Origin: Cellvibrionaceae bacterium
Lineage (GTDB): Bacteria; Pseudomonadota; Gammaproteobacteria; Pseudomonadales; Cellvibrionaceae
Direction: 5' to 3'
DNA length: 64,000 nucleotides
Assembly: GCA_021151825.1 (NCBI GenBank)
Contig: JAGKWQ010000004.1
Span: forward strand, 248,001-312,000
The position numbers and the translations under genes are program-made. Under the pieces are notes generated by a model. The model was not told where the DNA came from. It ran no database searches and was given only the letters and a program-made list of their open reading frames with translations. Positions 24,721 to 34,400 of this stretch are shown piece after piece. The number at the start of each line of letters is the position of its first letter. Position 1 is the stretch's first letter.

Positions 24721-27429
24721 TTAAAGCGCTGCATCAATAGTAATTCCCACCCAACGAGGAATACCCGGTTTGTAGGATGCCCAGGTGGTTTTGAAACCTG
24801 TATCTTCATCAAATACGTTTTTAACAACGAGACTGATATCGAATTTGCGATCCTGACGGCCCAGGCCTACGGAAATATCCGTAATGCCATAAGGGCCTGA
24901 AGTGGCAAAGCGTGATAAAGAGGGATCGTTATTAAATTCGGTGACGTAGTTGTAGTTCAGGTTGGTGTGGAATAATTTTCCGCCACTGAGTGGATAGGAG
25001 AAATCCACAAACAAATTGCCACTGAATTTCGGTGCGCCGGGCAGGGTTTTTCCGCTGGCATCGTAGTAAGGAACCGAAGTGCCACCCAATTCACCGGGTT
25101 TGGCGAGGAATTTAAAGTCTTTGTATTTGGCATCGGTATAGGCACCGGAAAATCTGATGGTGGTGTATTCAATACCAGAATAGGATAAATCGATTTCCAC
25201 CCCTTTGGTTTGCACTTCCGGCACATTACCAATAGCCGAGGTATATACATTGATGCCGTTGTTATTTTGTGCAGTTTGCACTTCATCAAAGACGAAAATA
25301 GGCTGCAAATAATTGTCAATATTTTGCAGGAAGAGCGTCGTATTTAACGAAAGATTCTGGTTCAACAAAATAGCTTTTGAACCAATTTCAAACGAATCGC
25401 TTTTCTCGGTATCAGCAGGGAATGATTTTCCACCCTTTGGCGTTGCCCCGACAATTTGCGCTACACCCGCTTTTTCACCGTGTTTCCAGGAAGCGAAGAC
25501 AGTATTGTAATCATCAAGCTCATAACTTACGCCGAGGTTTGTAGTGGGTAAAACTTCATCGTAAGGTTCAGCTTCAACAGTTTGATAAAGGGCACCGATC
25601 CTTCCTGCACGAATAGCTTTTGCATCGGCAACTTGCTTTTGTTGAACAGTGGAGAGCAAATTATACGATGCGACGTTAAAATATTTCTGTGCGACACTGT
25701 TTGCCAACGCTATTTGTGCAGCGCTGTTGATGATCGGATTACCCTTGGTATCAGTTGTAATTGACCCGTTAGTCGGGTTGTTGATGAAACCGTTCAAAAT
25801 TACATCGTTTACTGACGCAGGATTTAACTCCGCAGCAAAGCCATCGGTTTGAATAAAATTGCGCGAGGTAGTTTTACGCTCTTCATGAGTGAAGCGAATA
25901 CCAGCATTGATATTCAGCGCATCCGTTGCTTCCCATACCAGGTTCGCATAGATAGCTTCGCTCGTGTTATCCAACTTGTTTTTGGACTGCACAATAAGGC
26001 CATCCACGGAATTGAGTAGCAGTTGGCGTCCTTCTGCATTTACATCCAGCGAAGTATACTGCGCCTCGTTGGCATACCAGGCACCACCATCAGAACCATA
26101 GCGTTCAGTCTGACCGGTGTTCGGGAAGTCACCCTGGAAATAAAACAAACCGGTTTCATACTTTACTGAATCGCCCAGCGCTGCACTCCATTTAAATTCC
26201 TGGCTGAATTGCTCGTACTCGGTTTGTGTTCCGCGCGGTGCGCGCAACCATTCAAAGGGGGTATGGGTGCCGGCACCTTGCGAGAATTCATAATCGCGAT
26301 AACCGGTAATGGAATGAAATACGCCGCCTTCCAATGCTGCTTTGAAATTAAACGTAGCCCCGCGCGTCGCGTAAGTGTTGGGATATTCACTGGCAGTATC
26401 AATGCTGTGTGAATAATAATCGTCGATGTTGTAATCTGTTTTTTGTTTAAACCAGCGGCGCTGGATTTTTCCAAAGGCATCTTCGGCATAATTTACTGGA
26501 ACAAACGTCCCATCAGGTTTTTTACTGTCGTAGAAAGCAGGAATTTTATCCCTGAAGGTAAAGCAGTTTTCGCAAATTTCACGGCCGGTCGGCGTGTAAT
26601 CAATCGCCAATTCAGCATTGATATTATCAGAGGGCGTAAATAAAAATTGTGCCCGTGCGTTGGTTCTATCGGTGTTGCGCCAGGTGTAGTGGCTGTCATT
26701 TTTATTGGCCCAGGGGCCATCGGCAGTTTCACGATGCAATGAAATTCTCGCTGCCAAAAGATCATCGATAACAGCACCACCCAGGGTCGCCACATAGGAT
26801 ACGGTATTTAATTCACCGAATGTAAGTGATGCTTTTGCTTCCGGCGTGAAGCTAGGTGCGCGTGTTTTAATGTTAACCACGCCGACACTAAAACTTTTCC
26901 CGCCGTTGACGCCGTTAGGTCCGCGTACTACTTCTACCGATTCAATATCGTCAAAGTTTGAAAGTGCCGCTATAGCACTGATGCCATTGCTTACTCCATC
27001 GACCGTAACGCCAACACTGGGGTCAAGTACACCAGCGCCTGCTGCCCAACCAACACCGCGTACAAAAATGGATGTGGTATTCGGATTTTGCCAGGACGTT
27101 CTGATATTGCCGATGCGATTCACGATATCGCGAAAATTATTCACGTGGAATTTTTGCAATTCTTCACCAGTAATCGCAGAAACCGATTCAGGTTTATCTT
27201 TCAATCGTTGGCTATGTACCGTCACTGCCTGCAACAGCACTGCATCACCTTTATTGGCTGAAGTTTTTTCGGCATTTTTATCTGCCACTGTTTTTCCGTC
27301 GTTGTCGGCAGCAAACAGTAATCCTGAGGATAACAAACTGGTGCCCAGAATAATCGCCTTATATAACGTTGATCTTTTGGTGTGTAATTGCTGTTGGCTT
27401 TTTAGATTAACACGGTTGCTTCTTTCCAT
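24721..27429 (-). CDS. TonB-dependent receptor 1
   Basis: 902 residues. Signal peptide about 1-41. Plug domain about 75-200, with VTVHSQRLKDKPESVSAITG, NPNTTSIFVRGVG and VEVVRGPNGVNGGKSFSVGVVN (in parts). Barrel from about 280 to the C-terminus, which ends WVGITIDAAL, a Leu in place of the usual final aromatic residue. It shares with the other four receptors the segment WYANEAQY, the insertion near 590-640 with QKQVADAKAIR, and the ASWKHGEKAGVAQ block, placing it in the AGIAQ subgroup. Outer-membrane import of an unidentified ligand. GAGG lies 7-10 bases before the start. The haloperoxidase-like gene is divergent. Confidence 0.92.
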   Translation of the reverse strand: MERSNRVNLKSQQQLHTKRSTLYKAIILGTSLLSSGLLFAADNDGKTVADKNAEKTSANKGDAVLLQAVTVHSQRLKDKPESVSAITGEELQKFHVNNFRDIVNRIGNIRTSWQNPNTTSIFVRGVGWAAGAGVLDPSVGVTVDGVSNGISAIAALSNFDDIESVEVVRGPNGVNGGKSFSVGVVNIKTRAPSFTPEAKASLTFGELNTVSYVATLGGAVIDDLLAARISLHRETADGPWANKNDSHYTWRNTDRTNARAQFLFTPSDNINAELAIDYTPTGREICENCFTFRDKIPAFYDSKKPDGTFVPVNYAEDAFGKIQRRWFKQKTDYNIDDYYSHSIDTASEYPNTYATRGATFNFKAALEGGVFHSITGYRDYEFSQGAGTHTPFEWLRAPRGTQTEYEQFSQEFKWSAALGDSVKYETGLFYFQGDFPNTGQTERYGSDGGAWYANEAQYTSLDVNAEGRQLLLNSVDGLIVQSKNKLDNTSEAIYANLVWEATDALNINAGIRFTHEERKTTSRNFIQTDGFAAELNPASVNDVILNGFINNPTNGSITTDTKGNPIINSAAQIALANSVAQKYFNVASYNLLSTVQQKQVADAKAIRAGRIGALYQTVEAEPYDEVLPTTNLGVSYELDDYNTVFASWKHGEKAGVAQIVGATPKGGKSFPADTEKSDSFEIGSKAILLNQNLSLNTTLFLQNIDNYLQPIFVFDEVQTAQNNNGINVYTSAIGNVPEVQTKGVEIDLSYSGIEYTTIRFSGAYTDAKYKDFKFLAKPGELGGTSVPYYDASGKTLPGAPKFSGNLFVDFSYPLSGGKLFHTNLNYNYVTEFNNDPSLSRFATSGPYGITDISVGLGRQDRKFDISLVVKNVFDEDTGFKTTWASYKPGIPRWVGITIDAAL

Positions 27430-27996
27430 TTATAGCCTCATTTTCTGTGCTTGGTTGAATATATAAGGTAGATAAAGCCGGAGGTAGTAAGCGCAAAGGC
27501 AATTGATATGCCAAGCCATTGGTGCGTGGTTTTTGGTTTCAGTGTGGTTATTTTTCTGCAAGCAATTTTTTGTTTTATATTAACCAGAAAAAATTATATT
27601 AATGGTTTTATTTAATGTGGTTGTGGAGAAATAAACGGTGAAAAGGTTTTCAGTGCTTACTTTGCAGTAATGGGTTGTTGATTGCCAAACACGTTAAATT
27701 TTGTTGTATCTGTTTTGTTTTTTTAAAATATAAAATGCTGGTGGCTCTGTCGAAAAAACAACTGTCAGCTTGGTAGCAGTGGTGCAAGTAATATAAACAC
27801 TTCGTGGTTTTTTTTAGCCAATGCTCCTGGCTTTTATTGTGCCAAATATTTTGGTTTGCAGGTTTTGTCCGCGCGAATTCTCATGCTTTGTTAGTTGGTA
27901 CAAGCTTTGCGTTGGTGGGTATGTGCCAGTAAATCTGGCAACTGATTATCGCAAGTTTGTTTGGCAATTCATTGTTGAAATCATTGGAGAAAATCT
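27430..27996. promoter_or_regulatory. 567-bp divergent intergenic region, TBDR-1 / haloperoxidase-like
   Basis: A/T-rich, without coding character. It must contain both divergent promoters. A short hairpin TGCCAG / CTGGCA at 27924-27940 lies 57 bp before the + strand ATG. I find no convincing Fur-type 19-mer. Nothing else recognised. Confidence 0.5.
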
Positions 27997-29856
27997 ATGT
28001 CGGTTATCCCTGGTTCAGATGTGCAAGCGAATATTGAAGATCAACAGCAAGAAATAATAGCAGCACCAGAGGCACCGCCATTGGGTGTTAGCCGTCGTTC
28101 CTTATTGGGACGAGCAGGAATTTTGACTACAGCCGGTGTTGCTGCACCGTTGTTGGCAAGTGTTACTCATGCACACGACAAAGAGGAGGATCATGAGCGT
28201 TCAAGCGATGGAAATGACTACTCGGATTTTTATCGCGATGATCAGTATGCTACCTTGCACGCAAAAACATTACGCAAAAAATCCTACAAAGCCCGTATTA
28301 AAGCGGCGGAGCTGGAATACGATGTAGATATTCCACCTCACCCTAATAGTGGTGATGAGGCGCGTTACGCCAATAAGATTGGTACTGCAACGAAAGGATT
28401 AAAGCACGATGCAAACGGGCATGTTGAACCCGAATCCTATGCGTCTTTTTTAAAAGCGTTGCAAACACGCAAGCATGAAGATTTTGAAAAAATTATTTTA
28501 GGTGGAACTGCAAAGCTGGCAGATCCACAAGGCCCATTAACAACGGCGCTTGAAGGCGTGAGCAATGCGCAATTGGCAATTCCGGTGGCAGAGCGATTGG
28601 ACAGCGCTGCATTAGCGGCGGAGCATATCGAAATTTATTGGCAAGCCTTGTTACGCGATGTGCCTTTTGCAGATTACAAAACCGGTACCAGTAATTCATT
28701 GGTGCAGGCAGCCGTGGCGGAATTAAATCGCTTACCTGAATATCGTGGTCCCAAAGTGAATGGCAAGGTAACTCCGGAAACGTTATTTCGCAGTACCGCG
28801 TTATATGTAGATTACAAAGCAGATCGCAGTGGCAAGAAAGGTAAATATGTAGTGCCGCCCGATACCTTGAAGGGGCCTTATATATCACAATTTTTATTAC
28901 GCCCTGTTCCTGGCTGGGGAACCTTTCCTGCGCAGCAGCAATTGCGCCCGATTCAAACCGTCGGCGAAAGTTTTGGCACTACATTTGATGAATGGTTACA
29001 AATTCGCAATGGCATTAGTACGGGTAGAAGCATTACCACTGAAGCCGGGCGGCGCCATATTATTAATGGTCGCGATCTGGCCTGGCTTGCGCGCAGTTCA
29101 GGCCCGACGTACTTACATGCATTACAAATTTTATTAACAGCATCGGTTGCCGGCAATCCATTGGCTGGCGGTATAGGTGCGCCGTTAAACCCGGCTAACC
29201 CCTATGCTAATTCCAAAACCCAATCGTCCGGCTCTTCATTTTCAGCGGGATTTTTCCAGGGGTTATTGGCATTGGCAGGGCCGTTAGCAATTAAAACGTC
29301 TTACTATCAAAACTGGTTTGTAGATAGACGTTTGCGCCCGGAGGATTACGGTGGCCTGGTACATAAAGTGTTGGCCAAAGGTGCGAGTTATCCGATTCAC
29401 CGCGATGTACTTGAATCGGATGCAGTAGCTCGCACCTTTGCTGCCAATGGCAGTTATTTATTGTCATTGGCAAATAATACCGGGGCACCTACGCATCCGG
29501 GTTATCCAAGCGGCGCTACGATTTCAGCAGCAACGCCCATAACATTATTGAAAGCGTTCTTCGACGAAAATTATGTAATTCCAAATCCCATACAGGTTGA
29601 TCCGGCTGATCCCACCAAATTAATTCCATGGGAAGGTGAACCATTGACTGTGGGTGGTGAGCTGAACAAGCTGGTTAACAACGTAGGCTTCGGTCGCAAT
29701 TTTAACGGCTTCCATACGCGTGCCGATATTTCTGCATCCCATGCTTTGGGTGAGGCTCTGGCGATTAGCCTGCTGCGTGACCAGCGTTTTACGTACAACG
29801 AAACATTTGAGGGTTATACCTTTACGCGGTTTGATGGAACCAAAGTGACGGTGTAG
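27997..29856 (+). CDS. Tat-exported vanadium-haloperoxidase-like (PAP2-superfamily) protein
   Basis: 619 residues. Twin-arginine signal SRRSLLGRAG (32-41) after an acidic N-terminal extension, cleavage near THAH. The C-terminal half shows the VHPO order: NWFVDRRLRPEDYGG (439-453), HPGYPSGAT (500-508), and GFHTRADISASHALGE (571-586). Vanadium haloperoxidases oxidise halide with peroxide. However the phosphate-site Lys appears to be Asn439, and the acid-base His of PSGH is Ala507; Arg447, Arg575 and His582 remain. It may therefore be a non-halogenating relative. My alignment is by eye. GGAGA precedes the ATG. Divergent from TBDR-1; terminator at 29922. Confidence 0.78.
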   Translation: MSVIPGSDVQANIEDQQQEIIAAPEAPPLGVSRRSLLGRAGILTTAGVAAPLLASVTHAHDKEEDHERSSDGNDYSDFYRDDQYATLHAKTLRKKSYKARIKAAELEYDVDIPPHPNSGDEARYANKIGTATKGLKHDANGHVEPESYASFLKALQTRKHEDFEKIILGGTAKLADPQGPLTTALEGVSNAQLAIPVAERLDSAALAAEHIEIYWQALLRDVPFADYKTGTSNSLVQAAVAELNRLPEYRGPKVNGKVTPETLFRSTALYVDYKADRSGKKGKYVVPPDTLKGPYISQFLLRPVPGWGTFPAQQQLRPIQTVGESFGTTFDEWLQIRNGISTGRSITTEAGRRHIINGRDLAWLARSSGPTYLHALQILLTASVAGNPLAGGIGAPLNPANPYANSKTQSSGSSFSAGFFQGLLALAGPLAIKTSYYQNWFVDRRLRPEDYGGLVHKVLAKGASYPIHRDVLESDAVARTFAANGSYLLSLANNTGAPTHPGYPSGATISAATPITLLKAFFDENYVIPNPIQVDPADPTKLIPWEGEPLTVGGELNKLVNNVGFGRNFNGFHTRADISASHALGEALAISLLRDQRFTYNETFEGYTFTRFDGTKVTV

Positions 29857-29921
29857 AAAGGAATCCTTGCGCAAGATGCAAAGCAGCCACAAGGATGTTT
29901 TTTGATTAATCGTTCTTCATA

Positions 29922-29956
29922 AAAATGCCTCGCAGTTATTTTCTGCGAGGCATTTT
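29922..29956 (+). terminator. Rho-independent terminator after the haloperoxidase-like gene
   Basis: Perfect 14-bp stem AAAATGCCTCGCAG / CTGCGAGGCATTTT, loop TTATTTT, followed by CTTAT. Confidence 0.88.
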
Positions 29957-30320
29957 CTTATGGATAATTATTACTTATCCGTTGTGTTTCTCCATTGTGT
30001 CTATTGGTCGTATCTGTTGGTTTGCATCTATAGATTGCCCCTGTCTATTCTAACCGTCCATTAAAGGCTAGCGCTGTTTTCCACAGTTAGTTGTTGCCTT
30101 ATCTACCGCCGACTGTTTTATTTTGAACAGTTTATTTTCCCTGAATTTCTATTCTCCTATTAATCGATCAATTTGATTGTGGTTTAGTCTGTCTTTTGAA
30201 CAAAGCCTGTGTTTATTGGCCTTGGTATGAGCATTGCAATTGTGCCGATGTGGTGCCTCTTTATGCTTATTCATCATTTATTTCCCTTTAATTCCAATCT
30301 TCTAGTAAGGAATAGTTTCC
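29957..30320. other. Leader/promoter region of the second rhodanese-like gene
   Basis: About 360 bp with no credible gene; a short open frame starting at 30209 overlaps the next gene and lacks coding features. It should hold the promoter for 30321-33145; TAAGGA at 30305-30310 is the ribosome site. No operator recognised. Confidence 0.45.
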
Positions 30321-30761
30321 ATGAAAAAATTAACGCTTGTTTTTGGTGTATTTGTAGCTCTTTTTGCCTCCTTGGCAATGGCTCAGAACAATAGTGGCAA
30401 ACCTGCTGTTAAATACAAAACTCCTGAGCTTACGGTAGCGCAAGTTGACCAATGGCTTGCCAAGCCGGACGAGGTATTGGTAATTGATATTCGCCGTCCT
30501 GATGAACTGATTACGTTCGGTAGTTTCCCGGTATTTTTAAATGTTCAGTTCGCTGATCTGGAAAAGAATATTGCTTTTATCCCTAAAGATCGCAGCATTA
30601 TTACTGTATCAAACCATGCTAACCGTGCATTTGCTGCCGGTGATTTGCTGAGCAGTAAAGGTTATAAAGTGGTTGGTGCTGCCGGTTCAGAAAATTATGA
30701 ACAACAAGGTGGTAAAGCCGTTACCAAAATCCAGAAACCAGCACCAAAGCCTGCGCAATAA
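30321..30761 (+). CDS. Exported rhodanese-like protein lacking the catalytic cysteine, copy 2
   Basis: 146 residues, signal peptide ending AMAQ (residue 22). Paralogue of 177-644: same VIDIRRPDEL strand, FADLEKNIAFIPKDR segment and the altered loop SNHANR, with Ser97 at the cysteine position and Arg102 kept. That both copies carry Ser argues for a retained non-sulfurtransferase function and against random decay. It starts the transcript that continues 24 bases later with the CBM9/DUF5916 protein. Confidence 0.85.
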   Translation: MKKLTLVFGVFVALFASLAMAQNNSGKPAVKYKTPELTVAQVDQWLAKPDEVLVIDIRRPDELITFGSFPVFLNVQFADLEKNIAFIPKDRSIITVSNHANRAFAAGDLLSSKGYKVVGAAGSENYEQQGGKAVTKIQKPAPKPAQ

Positions 30762-30784
30762 TTCTGTTGTAAAAGGATGGTTTC

Positions 30785-33145
30785 ATGAGGTTGTTCGGGT
30801 ACGGGGATTTTTGGGAAGCATTTTTTAGTGAGTTTCGTCGTCGTTTATTCATCAGCTGTGGTTTGTTAAATGATAGCGGTAAATGGCTGGCAGGTTCATT
30901 GTTGGCCATCGCTGCAGCAAACCCTGCATATGCTGAAGAAATTGCTATTCCACGAATCCAGAATTCAGTAAACGTAGATGCAGACCTAACCGAGCCTGAA
31001 TGGCAGACGGCAAAAAAAGTAGAACTGGTATTTGATACCTGGCCTGCTGAAAATAGTCCGGCGCCCGTAGCAACAACTGCTTATGTAATGGAAAATGGTG
31101 ATTATTTTTATATCGCCTTTACCGCCAGGGATGTAAACCCGGAGGCCATCCGCGCGTATTATCGCGACCGCGATAAAATTTGGGATGACGACGCCGTAGG
31201 AATCAAAATTGATACCTACGGTGATCACAAACTTGCTTATCAATTTTATGTTAATCCTTTTGGTGTTCAGGCTGATGGTATCGCCAACGAAACCAGTAAA
31301 CAGGAAGATAACACCAAACTTGCCTGGGATGGGATTTGGCAAAGTGCAGGTAAAATTACGGCTGATGGTTATCAGGTTGAAATTGCTATCCCCCTGCAAA
31401 TTTTAAATTTCAATGATCGCTTACCAATACAGCAATGGAAGATTGAACTATTGCGTTTTTATCCGCGCGATCTGCGCCATCGCTTATCCAATAATAAGCT
31501 GGACCGTACTAATCCTTGCTGGATCTGCCAGCTGCAGCCTTTGCGTGGTTTTTCAGGTGTAAAGGAAGGGAAACATTTTACGTTGGTTCCCAGTTTGGTG
31601 GCCGGTACTGATGAGCAACGAGAACTTCATCCGCAACATAATGGCCCCTGGCAACGTCAAAGCGATGTAGAACCGGGGCTGGATATTAAATGGGGAATTA
31701 CGCCTGATATTAATTTGAATGCGACCTTCAATCCGGATTTTTCACAAGTAGAAGCAGATGAAGCGCAAGTGTCTGTGAATGATCCATTTACATTATTATT
31801 GCCGGAGAAGCGCAGTTTTTTTCTGGACAACGCCGATTATTTTTCGTCGCCGCTGGATCTGGTTTACACCCGCAATGTGAATTCGCCAGATGCAGGTGCA
31901 AAATTAACCGGCCGGCACAACCAGCATGCATTCGCGTTTTTTGCGGCTGATGATACAAGTACACAATTTATTGTTCCCGGTAATATCAGTTCCAGCATCG
32001 CCCAGCTGGATCAGGAAAGTAAAAATGTGGTGTGGCGTTATCGTTACGATGCTACATCCACGCTTTCTATCGGAACATTGGGAACGGTACGTGAAGCAGA
32101 GGATTATCACAATCGTGTGCAGGGAATCGATGTGAAATACCAACCCAATGACCAGGACGAATGGGTAGCACAATGGCTTTACAGTAATAGCCAGTATCCG
32201 CAATTATTAGCAGGGCAGTTGCGCGATGAATCTGCTTTGCGTGTGAATAGTGAAACGTTTAGCAGCCACGCCGGTTATTTTTCTTTCTTGCGTGAAACCC
32301 GCCACTTTATGTGGAATAGCCGCTATCAAACAATGGGCGAAGATTTCCGTGCTGACCTTGGCTACATTCCCCAAACCGATTATTACAAACAAACACATGC
32401 AACCAGCTATCAATGGTTTTCGGATTCCCATTGGTGGAACCGCGTTATTTTGTGGAGCGATTGGGATACAACCCATAACGAGCGCCATGAATTTCTGGAA
32501 AAAGAATTGGAAGCCGAATTAAGTATTTGGGGGCCGCACCAATCGTTTTTGCGTTTCCGGCCAATGCATCGCGACCGCGTTGGTGCTCGCCACGATAAAA
32601 CAACACTCGCGATCACAGACAACACCGATATATTCAGGGAGTTGTTGCTGGAAACCGAATTTGAAGTACAACCCTGGTCTGGGGTGTATTTAGGCGTGGA
32701 ATCTGAAACAGGCAGAAAACTGGATTTTCGCAACAATCGTATGGGGCGCGGTTTACAAATCGCACCGGAAGTACGCTGGAATCTGGATGAACATTTCCTG
32801 CTGACCACGCGTCATACCTATCGCACGCTGACCGCAGATGGTGCAGAAGTATTTACCGCTAACCTGACTGATATGCGGTTGAGCTATCAATTTTCTGTAC
32901 GCAGTTTTGTCCGCCTGGCATTGATCTATTCCGATGTTGAGCATAATCCGGAAAATAATCGCATAGCAGTCAAGCCCAAAAAACGCGAACTGGGTTCGCA
33001 GTTATTGTATTCCTATAAAGTGAACCCGCAGACATTGATTTATGCCGGGTATAGTGATGCAGCATTGAGTGATGATGAAATCGATGATTTGAGTTTATAT
33101 CAACGCTCGGTGTTTTTAAAATTGAGTTATGCCTGGATGCTTTAA
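30785..33145 (+). CDS. CBM9-like / DUF5916 outer-membrane protein
   Basis: 786 residues. Long leader with a signal sequence ending AYAEE (about 50). Next a carbohydrate-binding-family-9-like domain (about 55-250), with VNVDADLTEPEWQTA, AYVMENGDYFYIAFTARD and DDAVGIKIDTYGD. Then the DUF5916 barrel, starting DINLNATFNPDFSQVEAD (about 300) and LLPEKRSFFLDNADYF, with amphipathic strands to the C-terminus. Such proteins are found in Bacteroidetes and gammaproteobacteria, often by TBDRs or peptidases; the function is not established. AAGGA upstream. Its stop codon overlaps that of the convergent hydrolase gene by 4 bases. Confidence 0.85.
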   Translation: MRLFGYGDFWEAFFSEFRRRLFISCGLLNDSGKWLAGSLLAIAAANPAYAEEIAIPRIQNSVNVDADLTEPEWQTAKKVELVFDTWPAENSPAPVATTAYVMENGDYFYIAFTARDVNPEAIRAYYRDRDKIWDDDAVGIKIDTYGDHKLAYQFYVNPFGVQADGIANETSKQEDNTKLAWDGIWQSAGKITADGYQVEIAIPLQILNFNDRLPIQQWKIELLRFYPRDLRHRLSNNKLDRTNPCWICQLQPLRGFSGVKEGKHFTLVPSLVAGTDEQRELHPQHNGPWQRQSDVEPGLDIKWGITPDINLNATFNPDFSQVEADEAQVSVNDPFTLLLPEKRSFFLDNADYFSSPLDLVYTRNVNSPDAGAKLTGRHNQHAFAFFAADDTSTQFIVPGNISSSIAQLDQESKNVVWRYRYDATSTLSIGTLGTVREAEDYHNRVQGIDVKYQPNDQDEWVAQWLYSNSQYPQLLAGQLRDESALRVNSETFSSHAGYFSFLRETRHFMWNSRYQTMGEDFRADLGYIPQTDYYKQTHATSYQWFSDSHWWNRVILWSDWDTTHNERHEFLEKELEAELSIWGPHQSFLRFRPMHRDRVGARHDKTTLAITDNTDIFRELLLETEFEVQPWSGVYLGVESETGRKLDFRNNRMGRGLQIAPEVRWNLDEHFLLTTRHTYRTLTADGAEVFTANLTDMRLSYQFSVRSFVRLALIYSDVEHNPENNRIAVKPKKRELGSQLLYSYKVNPQTLIYAGYSDAALSDDEIDDLSLYQRSVFLKLSYAWML

Positions 33146-34269
33146 CGATTTATTGAAAGTGTATTTGCATCGTCGCTGTGATCAATTTTCTGGTATTCCG
33201 CCAGTAACTCTTTATGTTGTGATTGCCATTCATCCAGCGGCTTTTCCTCACCCGAAAATTCGCGCGTTATAAATGCTAGCGATAAAGATTGTGTCGCGGC
33301 TTTAAGCACCTGATTTTGTACCGACAATTCAGGGCGATGACGGCGACCGGTAAAAATATTATGGCTACCACCGTAAAAGACTGCGAGCAACTTATAATCG
33401 CTGCCGATGGCATTAAATAATTCCAATCTATCTTCCGGTGCTGAATAAAATCCCGGTACTGTAATTTCATCTTTAGTCGTGGTGATGTGCAGGGTAGGAA
33501 TTTTTACTTTAGCTAAAATATCATCCAGTTTTTGATTGCTGTAAAACGGTGGGGCTGAAATCAGGATTGCTGCATTGAAACGTGGATCTTGTAATTTAAT
33601 GCGTTGCCTGTTGCGTTCAACCTCTGCACCTGCAATCAGCATTGCTGTATTCGCACCATAGGAGTGACCAGCAATAATCAAATGTTGTTGATCAATGAAT
33701 TTTGCTACTGATGAGTGCAGTAATGTATCCAGCGCGAATTTTACGTCGGCCACGCGTGCCAACGCTTCATCGTCACCGGCGGCTTTGCGCAAGCGTAAGG
33801 GCAGGGTAATACGGCTGCCTTGCCACACCTGGCGGTCACTACCCACATGCTGTAAATGCAAACTGGCAACACCTTTGCTGGCCCAGTATTGCCCGAGGTA
33901 AGCATAGCGATCACGCGAACCACCCAAACCGTGAGAAAAAATAACTAACGGGATTTTAGCGGTTTGTGAGTGCTGAGGTAACAATACTTTTTTGGGTAAA
34001 AATAACAGTGCCGGCACTTGGCGTTCACGAGAGCTGTCGTACCAATCCAGCCAACGGGTTTCAATTTCCTGATATGAGAAATTCTCCAACACAATCGATT
34101 CCCTCACTGAATCGAGTTGCAATTGGGCTTGCCATTCTGTTGCGGTTAAATCTTTATTAATCAGTGGGCTTGATTGGCAGCCACTGATTACTAGTAGTGA
34201 AACAAGCGTAAGAAAAATCCAGAGGAAAATTTTTCGACAAGAGTTCAGAGAAAATATTACGATCCACAT
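33142..34269 (-). CDS. Lipoprotein alpha/beta hydrolase
   Basis: 375 residues if started at ATG 34269, which gives a lipoprotein signal ending VISGC (Cys31); an in-frame ATG at 34356 lies inside a hairpin and lacks a ribosome site. Alpha/beta hydrolase marks: FSHGLGGSRDRY (oxyanion region), the nucleophile elbow GHSYGANT (Ser203), TTKDE (acid) and YGGSHNIF (His). It resembles dienelactone-hydrolase/PAF-acetylhydrolase-like esterases. The substrate is unknown; surface or periplasmic ester cleavage of a ligand taken up by TBDR-2, encoded just upstream on the same strand, is a reasonable guess. Confidence 0.83.
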   Translation of the reverse strand: MWIVIFSLNSCRKIFLWIFLTLVSLLVISGCQSSPLINKDLTATEWQAQLQLDSVRESIVLENFSYQEIETRWLDWYDSSRERQVPALLFLPKKVLLPQHSQTAKIPLVIFSHGLGGSRDRYAYLGQYWASKGVASLHLQHVGSDRQVWQGSRITLPLRLRKAAGDDEALARVADVKFALDTLLHSSVAKFIDQQHLIIAGHSYGANTAMLIAGAEVERNRQRIKLQDPRFNAAILISAPPFYSNQKLDDILAKVKIPTLHITTTKDEITVPGFYSAPEDRLELFNAIGSDYKLLAVFYGGSHNIFTGRRHRPELSVQNQVLKAATQSLSLAFITREFSGEEKPLDEWQSQHKELLAEYQKIDHSDDANTLSINR

Positions 34270-34339
34270 AAAAAATTCCGGCGTAACTGCTACTGTTATA
34301 GACTGGAAGTGTAACGTAAATTTCAACTGGATTGTGTCG

Positions 34340-34378
34340 TTGCTGATATTGATCATTTAAGTGATCAAATATCAGCAA
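34340..34378 (-). terminator. Terminator-like hairpin after TBDR-2
   Basis: Arms TTGCTGATATTGATCA (34340-34355) and TGATCAAATATCAGCAA (34362-34378), nearly perfect. A/T-rich and without a clean T run, but it follows the TBDR-2 stop by 22 bases. Confidence 0.55.
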
Positions 34379-34400
34379 TTTGATATTTACTGTTCGAGAA

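Noticed and set aside
30209..30394. Small hydrophobic ORF before the second rhodanese-like gene
   Set aside because: Overlaps the real gene in another frame, has no ribosome site and no recognisable pattern.
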